Shown here piece by piece: positions 57,383-64,000 of a DNA stretch of 64,000 bases. A program made the position numbers and the translations under genes. Below the pieces are notes generated by a model, which had not been told where the DNA came from, made no database searches, and saw only the letters and a program-made list of their open reading frames with translations. The stretch's first letter is position 1. Each line of letters starts with the position of its first letter. The stretch covers positions 186,001-250,000 of the forward strand of contig CAJTCE010000001.1 of the NCBI GenBank assembly GCA_910574745.1. Reading direction: 5' to 3'. This DNA comes from Lachnospiraceae bacterium (GTDB lineage: Bacteria; Bacillota; Clostridia; Lachnospirales; Lachnospiraceae).

Positions 57383-58864
57383 TTACAGATAATATTTATC
57401 CGTAAGCTCATTTAAAGAATTCAGGATTACCCCTGCGTCAGCATCATCTTTTTCCGCCAATTCAATGACAGGCCATAATTCTTTTGGCAAATGCAGATAT
57501 AAATTGAATGTTTTTTGCAAACCTTCCACTTCATCGGGATTCATTTCCGATAACCGGAATGTACTTGCTTCCTCAACCGGAATAAATTCTCCGTTATCAT
57601 TCCGATAAGCTGTCTGATATTTTATTGCAATCGGCGTACCCGGATAAGGATACACGATATAACAATTGCAGGAGCTTACTTTTAGTTTTCTGTTCAATTC
57701 AATCGTCTCAAAAACATTTTCCCTTTTTTCTCCCGGTAATCCTACCATGTTAAATGTAGAAACCCGAATATCATAATCATTCATAATCTTAATAGCATTA
57801 ATAATTTGCTCGTTGGACATCCTCCTGCCTAACTGAACCTTTCTTAGCTCTTCATTGCCGCTTTCAATCCCAACGGACATTGCAACGCATCCCATATCTT
57901 TCAGAATGGAAACCTTTTCGTCCGTAGTTGTCTCAGGGCGCACAGAACAGCCAAACATAATATCCAGTTCTTTTAAACCGTCGCGCAATTCTTTCAGATA
58001 CTCTATGCTCATACTCATAATGGAATCGTCAGCAAATTTTATCCAGTTTACACCATATTTTTCTTTCAGCTGCTTTAAATCCGAGATGGTTTTCTTTGCA
58101 GATTGAAGCCTGAAATATCTGCCACATTCTTTTTGGATTACTTTTAATGTACTATTTACACAATAATTGCAGGCATACGGACATCCTCTGGACATTGTAT
58201 AAAAGCTTCCTGTATAAATTTTTCCCATAAAAGGTCTGAAAAAATGCCTTTTATCAAAAATCGACCAATCCGGGCACGGCAGAGTATTTAAATCAACAAA
58301 ACTTCGAAGCTTATTCACAACTACGTTTCCATCATTGTCCTTATAAGCCAGATTATCCAGATTTGACGGGTCCGTATTACGGCTTAGGCAGTTCGCCAAA
58401 TCAACGATTGCCTCATCCCCTTCTCCTACAATGGCATAGTTCACAATATCATTATTCAAAGTATCCTTTGGATCTAAAGTTGCATGAACCCCGCCAAATA
58501 CAACAGGGCAATTGACGCTATCCCGATTATTGCACAACAATTTAACGCCATCATCATAAGTCGATGACATTACGCTTACTGCAATAAGATCAGGTTTGAA
58601 ATCTTTTATTTTGTTCCGAAACATTTCATCCAGGTTTACAACAGGGTCATCTTTTACAAGGTCGTATAACGTATATTCTGTTGGCAAAAAATTTTGACGT
58701 TCTTCGCTTCGTTCTATTTCTTCTGTTTTAACAAATGTATAGTCAAATAGATCCGTTTCAAATCCAGCCTCTTTCAGACATGCGGATAATATTGCAATTC
58801 CCTGAGGTATTCCAATATTCAAATACGTATTGGGAAAAACAAACAGCACTTTAAATTTTTCCAT
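57383..58864 (-). CDS. B12-binding domain radical SAM enzyme
   Basis: Residues 1-190 form a B12-binding-like domain (LFVFPNTYLNIGIPQGI, VVFGGVHATLDP, IVGEGDEA). Residues 205-430 are a radical SAM domain with CPYACNYC (Cx3Cx2C iron-sulfur cluster), FADDSIM and GIESGNEELR. Such enzymes methylate or rearrange unactivated carbons. ATG 58864 is preferred over 58933 because GGAGGG lies about eight bases before it, and the upstream part overlaps pseB. The gene sits inside the sugar cluster, so a sugar or lipid-linked glycan is a likely substrate. Confidence 0.87.
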   Translation of the reverse strand: MEKFKVLFVFPNTYLNIGIPQGIAILSACLKEAGFETDLFDYTFVKTEEIERSEERQNFLPTEYTLYDLVKDDPVVNLDEMFRNKIKDFKPDLIAVSVMSSTYDDGVKLLCNNRDSVNCPVVFGGVHATLDPKDTLNNDIVNYAIVGEGDEAIVDLANCLSRNTDPSNLDNLAYKDNDGNVVVNKLRSFVDLNTLPCPDWSIFDKRHFFRPFMGKIYTGSFYTMSRGCPYACNYCVNSTLKVIQKECGRYFRLQSAKKTISDLKQLKEKYGVNWIKFADDSIMSMSIEYLKELRDGLKELDIMFGCSVRPETTTDEKVSILKDMGCVAMSVGIESGNEELRKVQLGRRMSNEQIINAIKIMNDYDIRVSTFNMVGLPGEKRENVFETIELNRKLKVSSCNCYIVYPYPGTPIAIKYQTAYRNDNGEFIPVEEASTFRLSEMNPDEVEGLQKTFNLYLHLPKELWPVIELAEKDDADAGVILNSLNELTDKYYL

Positions 58865-58887
58865 TTCATAGCCCTCCATAAAGTTTG

Positions 58888-59883
58888 TCAAATATTTCTT
58901 AATGCCTCTTTCAACGCTTCCACATCTAACCATTCTACATTTGTGCCGGAATTATACTCAAAACCGTCAGGAACCTTTTTCCCGCCTTCAGTAAATCCCT
59001 TTTTTAAATCCCACCAGTCAAAATGAGGATATATAATATAATGTTTTTCGTACTCATAAGTCAGATAGGAATCATCTTTTGTTACCATGACCTCATGCAG
59101 CTTTTCTCCTTCACGAATACCAAACTCATCTATTTTACAATTTGGCAGCATTGCCTTTGCCAGATCTCCGATATGGAAAGAAGGAATCTTAGATATATAT
59201 GTTTCCCCTCCCTTGGATTCCCGAAGCGCTTTAAAGACCAACTCCACCCCTTCATCTAAGGTGATCCAGAATCTTGTCATTCGCATATCCGTAACTCCCA
59301 GAGTATCTCCGCCGTCACTGATTATTTTTTTCCATATAGGAATAACAGAGCCCCTGCTTCCCGCAACATTTCCATATCGAACTACGGAGAATACAGTTTT
59401 ATAATTTTCTCCACGGTATGCATTTGCCGCAATAAACAATTTATCAGAAACCAATTTTGTGCCGCCATAAAGATTAATGGGATTTACCGCTTTGTCCGTA
59501 GATAATGCCACTACCTTTTCCACTCCGCTGTCCAATGCTGCATTAATCACATTCTGAGCTCCATGAATATTGGTCTTTACGGCTTCCATAGGATTATACT
59601 CACAAGTCGGCACTTGCTTCATCGCCGCTGCATGAATGACATAGTCCACTCCTTCAAATGCTCGGGATAAACGTTCTCGATCCCTTACATCTCCAATAAA
59701 AAAGCGCACTCGGGACATATCCACTTTATCCATATATTCCGCCTTCATTACACTTTGCTTAAATTCATCCCTGGAATATATGATGACTTTCTTCGGCTCA
59801 TATGACGCAAATATTTTAGTTAAAAATTTTTTCCCAAAGGAGCCCGTCCCACCAGTAATCAAAATAGTTTTATCATTTAACAT
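58888..59883 (-). CDS. pseB: UDP-GlcNAc 4,6-dehydratase (inverting) PseB
   Basis: PseB starts pseudaminic-acid synthesis by oxidising C4, removing water and inverting C5 of UDP-GlcNAc. The 331-aa SDR protein has ILITGGTGSFGKKFL (NADP binding, residues 7-21), the DKAVNPINLYGGTKLVSD-type catalytic region with Met/Lys motif characteristic of inverting dehydratases, and MRMTRFWITLDEGV. It precedes the radical SAM gene and, with pseC, -H, -G and -I, completes the UDP-sugar part of the route. Confidence 0.93.
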   Translation of the reverse strand: MLNDKTILITGGTGSFGKKFLTKIFASYEPKKVIIYSRDEFKQSVMKAEYMDKVDMSRVRFFIGDVRDRERLSRAFEGVDYVIHAAAMKQVPTCEYNPMEAVKTNIHGAQNVINAALDSGVEKVVALSTDKAVNPINLYGGTKLVSDKLFIAANAYRGENYKTVFSVVRYGNVAGSRGSVIPIWKKIISDGGDTLGVTDMRMTRFWITLDEGVELVFKALRESKGGETYISKIPSFHIGDLAKAMLPNCKIDEFGIREGEKLHEVMVTKDDSYLTYEYEKHYIIYPHFDWWDLKKGFTEGGKKVPDGFEYNSGTNVEWLDVEALKEALRNI

Positions 59884-59955
59884 AATATCGTACCTTTCCC
59901 TATCAAATTGTTGATTGTTTACAATAATGATATTCTACAAAATGCCGCAATGCCT

Positions 59956-61269
59956 TTAATTTAAACGCTCGAAACCGCTATGGCACACCGGACCGGATAA
60001 TTGGCTTTCAAGATCTATGCCCCGGTCATGGCATACCTTAATTTGATGAAATACTTTTCTACATGCTTCCAAATATGAATCGATAATCTTATCAGTATGC
60101 ATCAAAGACGCATATACGCCAGTCGCTGCTAAAAACCCTTGCTTTAACATTTCCTGGGTAAAATACGTTTTATACACCAATTTTTCAGGATAATCGAACT
60201 CGAAATGGATAAGAGGAAGTATTCCGGATATACGAATCCCAACTCCTGTATCTTTGCATATCCGCATCCATCCATCTTTTACCTTTCCCCCCACAGCTTC
60301 AAGCGCTTCATGGACTTTATATTTCTGGTAGCATTGAATCGACCTTAAGGCTGCTGCCAGAGCGATTCGTTCCGTCCAGAAAGTGCTGCTGATAAATGTT
60401 TCCTGCGCCGCCTGCATAATGTCTTTTCTTCCTATAACCGCCGACAACGGATACCCGTTTGTCATAGCCTTTCCAAAAACTGCAATATCAGGATTTATTC
60501 CTAAGGCCAAATGACTTCCTCCCGGGCAGAGTCGGAATCCTGCCGTGATCTCATCAAAAACAAGTACAATCTTTTCTTTTTGAGTAATTTCCCTTATCAT
60601 TTCCAGATATCCGTCTTTTGGATAGTCATTCCTTATGGGTTCCATAATTACGGCTGCAATATTCCCTTTATTTTCCTGTATTAACTCCATAAATTCTTCT
60701 ATTTTGTTGTAATGAAAAATCCGGTTCGTTCCGGCAAGCCCTCTTGGCACGCCTGCGGGAATCAGACCTTTTAAATGAACATCCGCCAGAGGATCCCCTT
60801 GTACCAGATTGGCCGCAAGATACCAATCGTGCCACCCATGATATCCGCAAACTAATACAATATCTTTTCCTGTATATGCTCTTGCAATCCTGGCAGCCAT
60901 TGTCATTGCTTCCCCGCCTGCTTTTGCATATCGTACCATGCCTGCCCAGGGATGCAGTTTTAAAAGCGTTTCCGCCACTTCTACCTCCTCGGGTGCATTC
61001 AATGTACACATACCTCCATAGTCAATAGCTGTTTTTGCCGCTTCATCAATCTCGTCAAAAGCATAGCCAAACACATTTGCCCCCACGCCCATAATGCTCA
61101 GGTCATAATAATGATTCCCGTCCAAATCCCATACTTCGCATCCCTTTGCCTTGCTGTAATATGCCGGCCACAAATCCGGCAGCCACATTTCCGGCCGCTT
61201 GCTGAGCAACTGTGTGCCTCCCGGTATAATTTTCTTCGCCTGTTCATAAAGTTCTTGTCCCCGACCCAT
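59956..61269 (-). CDS. Class III aminotransferase, GSA-aminomutase-like
   Basis: The 437-aa PLP protein resembles glutamate-1-semialdehyde aminotransferase and sugar aminotransferases. It has VFDEITAGFRLCPGG (aspartate for PLP), then FGKAMTNGYPLSAVIG with the Schiff-base lysine. Since it lies in a glycan cluster rather than a heme operon, it probably aminates a sugar or makes an unusual amino donor. ATG 61269 is preferred over 61290 because AAGGAG stands eight bases before it. It follows the SpsF-like gene by 13 bases. Confidence 0.82.
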   Translation of the reverse strand: MGRGQELYEQAKKIIPGGTQLLSKRPEMWLPDLWPAYYSKAKGCEVWDLDGNHYYDLSIMGVGANVFGYAFDEIDEAAKTAIDYGGMCTLNAPEEVEVAETLLKLHPWAGMVRYAKAGGEAMTMAARIARAYTGKDIVLVCGYHGWHDWYLAANLVQGDPLADVHLKGLIPAGVPRGLAGTNRIFHYNKIEEFMELIQENKGNIAAVIMEPIRNDYPKDGYLEMIREITQKEKIVLVFDEITAGFRLCPGGSHLALGINPDIAVFGKAMTNGYPLSAVIGRKDIMQAAQETFISSTFWTERIALAAALRSIQCYQKYKVHEALEAVGGKVKDGWMRICKDTGVGIRISGILPLIHFEFDYPEKLVYKTYFTQEMLKQGFLAATGVYASLMHTDKIIDSYLEACRKVFHQIKVCHDRGIDLESQLSGPVCHSGFERLN

Positions 61270-61282
61270 TTTACCGACTCCT

Positions 61283-62050
61283 TCATTCATCTATTACAGA
61301 TTTGTCTTCTTTAATTGATTTCAGTAATCCTTCGTTTCTTTTATACATTGCATTTACTTTTTCCAATTCCGGATTTTTTGAAAGAAATGACAATATATCT
61401 TCTGTTACAAAATCTTCTTTTCCTCTGGAGATAAAATATTCATAGATGGCACAAATCAACTGATAATCTTCTTCCTCATCCAAAGTCCATCTTTTTTCTC
61501 CGATTCCCGGTATTGGACATTCCAGATTTTGAATATGAAACTTATCGGAATGATTTCTAATATATAATGTCACATGCTCTCTTTCGGATGCCATCTTTGC
61601 TTCCTTCCAAGCTTCCTTGAGAGCGGAAAGTTTTATGATTTCTATATCCTCCCCGTCAGGAAAGGTCTCTGTCAGCTCCGTCATATAATCTGTGTCTTCC
61701 TGCATTTGTTCTATTGCCATATCCAAATAACGCCAATCATACAAGGGACAGTCGGCAGTAACTCTAATAACATACTCGGGATTCAATAACTTAGCAGCCT
61801 GCCAATACCTGTCAAGCACATCCTCCTCGGAACCCGTAAAGACTCTTATGCCCATTTCAGCGCAAAGCTTTATAAGCGGCAAATTACTTTTTTCGATGGA
61901 CGTAACTACGATTACTTCGTCCACATAACGGCTTCTTTGCACCCGTTCAACCACTCTTTGCAAATCCGGTTTCCCACATAAATCCAGCATTACTTTTTCC
62001 GGTAGTCTGGAAGAACCGCATCTTGCCTGAATCAACACCAAATATTTCAT
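61283..62050 (-). CDS. SpsF-like cytidylyltransferase
   Basis: The 255-aa protein has the nucleotidyltransferase signature LVLIQARCGSSRLPEKVML at the start and VIRVTADCPLYDWRYLD. SpsF-type enzymes are related to CMP-sugar synthetases and serve spore-coat or flagellar glycans. It could perform the CMP-activation step (PseF) for the nonulosonate made here. The fused CMP-sugar synthetase at 38252 is the other candidate. It overlaps nothing and follows the aldo/keto reductase gene by 11 bases. Confidence 0.82.
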   Translation of the reverse strand: MKYLVLIQARCGSSRLPEKVMLDLCGKPDLQRVVERVQRSRYVDEVIVVTSIEKSNLPLIKLCAEMGIRVFTGSEEDVLDRYWQAAKLLNPEYVIRVTADCPLYDWRYLDMAIEQMQEDTDYMTELTETFPDGEDIEIIKLSALKEAWKEAKMASEREHVTLYIRNHSDKFHIQNLECPIPGIGEKRWTLDEEEDYQLICAIYEYFISRGKEDFVTEDILSFLSKNPELEKVNAMYKRNEGLLKSIKEDKSVIDE

Positions 62051-62061
62051 AAATCCACCCT

Positions 62062-62973
62062 CTATTCCGCCTTTTTCCCATTAGACCAAAGACTGGGAAA
62101 AATAATACTTTTTTCAATATTGTCAAACTCTTTCTTCAATTCTTTTATTAATTCTTCCGGAACCGAATCATGATTAAATGAATTTATGTCCTGAAGCAGC
62201 TGTTCCCTTGTATCCACTCCAAATACAAGATAGTCTATGTCTTTTTCCTGTTTTACAAAATGTATGAGAGCCGCAATCCTATTTATGGAATACTTTTCCA
62301 ACAGCTTATCCAATTTATCCAGATATGGAACAACATGTTTAAGATGCTTAGGAATAGTCTCCCGCTCCATCATAAAAAGGCCTTGCAAAAAGGCGCTTCT
62401 GGTAAAAACGACTACGCCCTTTTTCTTTGCTTTCCCTATAAAATCATCCTGCGTTCCCCTTTGATCCAGAACGCTGTATGGTAATTGAATATAATCAATT
62501 CCTTCTGTTTCCAATGCGGCATATCCTTCTTCTAAATCATAGATAGACACACCCATATGCTCTATTAAGCGCTCTTCCTTCAATTTTCTCAGGCTTTCCA
62601 AGATTTGTTCATGATAGATATACTGAGGCGTATGCAGCAAATAGCCGTCTAACCGCTGAATACGCAGCCGCCCTAAAGTATCCTCAAACTCCCTTCTCAC
62701 AACACCCCATACATCCTTTTCCCCGTCTGCTACTACATTGGGACGCAGCTTGGAAATAATCCTCAAACAATCAGTTCCTCTTCTACTTTCAAGGTATTTA
62801 CCCAAAACCATTTCGGCAGTACCGTAGGCACGGGCTGTATCTATTACATTTATACCATTTTCAACCGCTGTATCCAGCATTTCAAAGACAGCTTCTTCCG
62901 TCGGTTGCCCCAATGTATTGTTAATTCCGTATTTCATACCAAATTGAACTGTCCCGAGACACAATTCTGCCAT
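62062..62973 (-). CDS. Aldo/keto reductase
   Basis: The 303-aa TIM-barrel protein has VIDTARAYGTAE (Asp and Tyr of the catalytic tetrad near residues 45-55), a lysine near 76 (ISKLRPN) and DGYLLHTPQYI with the catalytic histidine. It reduces a carbonyl with NADPH; in this cluster a keto-sugar substrate is plausible. It follows the GNAT gene by about 30 bases and precedes the SpsF-like gene, in one transcript. Confidence 0.85.
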   Translation of the reverse strand: MAELCLGTVQFGMKYGINNTLGQPTEEAVFEMLDTAVENGINVIDTARAYGTAEMVLGKYLESRRGTDCLRIISKLRPNVVADGEKDVWGVVRREFEDTLGRLRIQRLDGYLLHTPQYIYHEQILESLRKLKEERLIEHMGVSIYDLEEGYAALETEGIDYIQLPYSVLDQRGTQDDFIGKAKKKGVVVFTRSAFLQGLFMMERETIPKHLKHVVPYLDKLDKLLEKYSINRIAALIHFVKQEKDIDYLVFGVDTREQLLQDINSFNHDSVPEELIKELKKEFDNIEKSIIFPSLWSNGKKAE

Positions 62974-63004
62974 TCTTTATTCCTCCTAAAGCTTTTATTA
63001 ACCC

Positions 63005-64000
63005 TTATATTTTTATGATTATGTAAAAGGAAGGAAAGAAACGGTTCGCAAATCCTTCCTTAAAATGACCAATAGAGATTTCCTTAGGCGTCGGTTCATT
63101 CCAATCCGCTTCATAAAAGCGGGTCCCCAAATGGTACCATTTTAAACCTATCTCTTTCATATATTTAATTGCCTCCCATTGGGATACGTGGGCAAGCGGA
63201 AACTCAAAAAGTTCTCTTTTATAAGCGCCTACCCCGTAATATCCGAACGCTCCGGATGTATTATAAAGAGAAGCTCCAACTAATTTTCGCTCTTTATCAT
63301 AAAGAAGAACTGCAAAATCGTTTGTCTGCTTGACTGAACAGCATTGCCTTGCCCAGGTTTCATGCGTTCTTGTCCTTCTGCCTGCAACTTCAATATGCAG
63401 CTCCTCAAAACTATTAAAACAGGATTCTATTTTTTCTTCACTACAGCTTCTGTTAATAATCTCAGGAACCCACAGGCGTTCCCCCTTGGTAATACATGAT
63501 TTGTAGCTTTTTCTGAAAGAAGAAAAGATTTTGTTCTCTTCCTCGCTCAAATCCACATAAGCTTCCACGCTCATTCTTTGGCAGCAATTTTTTCTCTCGA
63601 GCAGCATACGAATCCACAGGGATACTTCTCCGCTTATTCCGCTTTCTTTGCTGGCCCACCGGTCTATTTTTAATTCCCGGCAAATTTCATCACATATTTC
63701 AAAGCATTGTGAAAAAATCTTTCGTTTTCCTTTAACCCCCAAAATATCCAGAAGAACCGGCGGAAGTACAAAATCCCCATCCCAACTGCTAAGCCTCCAC
63801 TGTTCTCCTTTTAATGAAACGGACAGCGGCCATATACCAATTGCCTCTTTTTTGTTGTACAATACAATCGAACAATTTATGTATTCATCGCAGCATTCCT
63901 TAAAATACTCGTTCTGATAAAGTACAAATTGATATGCATGACTGACCGGAACCAAATTTTTTCTCTCATTTTCAATAATATTCCATGCCACCGGGTCATC
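63005..64000 (-). CDS. GNAT/FemAB-like acyltransferase (5' end outside window)
   Basis: The frame stays open to the right edge and no ribosome binding site stands before the only early start (GTG 63991), so the true start is probably beyond 64000. Visible residues include SLKGEQWRLSSWDG, FRKSYKSCITKG, the GNAT-like GASLYNTSGAFGYYGVGAYKRE and WYHLGTRFYEADW near the C-terminus, a form shared by FemAB-like peptidyl or acyl transferases. It could add an amino-acid or acyl group to the sugar of the cluster. Confidence 0.75.
   Translation of the reverse strand, partial: DDPVAWNIIENERKNLVPVSHAYQFVLYQNEYFKECCDEYINCSIVLYNKKEAIGIWPLSVSLKGEQWRLSSWDGDFVLPPVLLDILGVKGKRKIFSQCFEICDEICRELKIDRWASKESGISGEVSLWIRMLLERKNCCQRMSVEAYVDLSEEENKIFSSFRKSYKSCITKGERLWVPEIINRSCSEEKIESCFNSFEELHIEVAGRRTRTHETWARQCCSVKQTNDFAVLLYDKERKLVGASLYNTSGAFGYYGVGAYKRELFEFPLAHVSQWEAIKYMKEIGLKWYHLGTRFYEADWNEPTPKEISIGHFKEGFANRFFPSFYIIIKI

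Noticed and set aside
60668-61009. 113-aa minus-strand frame inside the aminotransferase gene
   Set aside because: It overlaps the aminotransferase in another frame and has no independent start signal.

Overview
The window looks like the chromosome of a motile, Gram-positive anaerobe of the Clostridia, most likely a Lachnospiraceae. The basis is gene order (rpmG-secE-nusG-rplK-rplA, rplJ-rplL-rpoB-rpoC, rpsL-rpsG-fusA-tuf), AAGGAGG-type ribosome binding sites, an L10 leader, a short flagellin and protein similarity as I recognise it. No database search was possible, so family names rest on motifs and memory.

Region 1 (1-18350) is accessory. On the minus strand, 9883 to 1 reads as one tightly packed operon: a complete Wadjet anti-plasmid system (jetA-jetB-jetC-jetD), then an unrecognised 596-residue helical protein, then a primase/SF2-helicase protein resembling the core of TOTE conflict systems, which runs off the left edge. 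Its primase domain seems to carry an in-frame deletion of a catalytic motif. Upstream (9.9-11.15 kb) is a gene-poor scar zone with long inverted repeats, a possible group II intron remnant and G-rich repeats. From 11.15 to 18.3 kb lies a decayed integrative element: an AlbA/ATPase regulator, a YkgJ-type cysteine-cluster protein, a broken restriction-modification gene, a chimera joining an integrase N-terminus to a relaxase C-terminus, an excisionase-like protein and a divergent cI-like repressor, ending near tuf.

Region 2 (18.4-36.4 kb) is housekeeping, all on the minus strand: tuf, fusA, rpsG, rpsL, rpoC, rpoB, rplL, rplJ, rplA, rplK, nusG, secE, rpmG. Several sigma-A promoters, terminators, the L10 leader and a duplicated L1-binding-like RNA motif before rplK and rplA can be read. 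A CapA-family gene sits between rplA and rplJ.

Region 3 (36.7-48.3 kb) holds surface-polysaccharide and flagellar genes: a FliD-like protein, a CMP-sugar synthetase/HAD fusion, a biotin-dependent carboxyltransferase, UDP-galactopyranose mutase with an HTH regulator, and several glycosyltransferases, one fused to a methyltransferase-like domain.

Region 4 (47.1-64 kb) is a long minus-strand flagellin-glycosylation cluster leading to the flagellin gene. It holds the pseudaminic-acid enzymes PseB, PseC, PseG, PseI and a PseH-like acetyltransferase, an SpsF-like cytidylyltransferase, and unusual tailoring genes: PIG-L deacetylase plus formyltransferase, a LicD transferase plus IspD/TarI-like cytidylyltransferase, a B12-binding radical SAM enzyme, a class III aminotransferase and an aldo/keto reductase. 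I infer a modified nonulosonic acid put on flagellin. No tRNA, rRNA or CRISPR array was seen.
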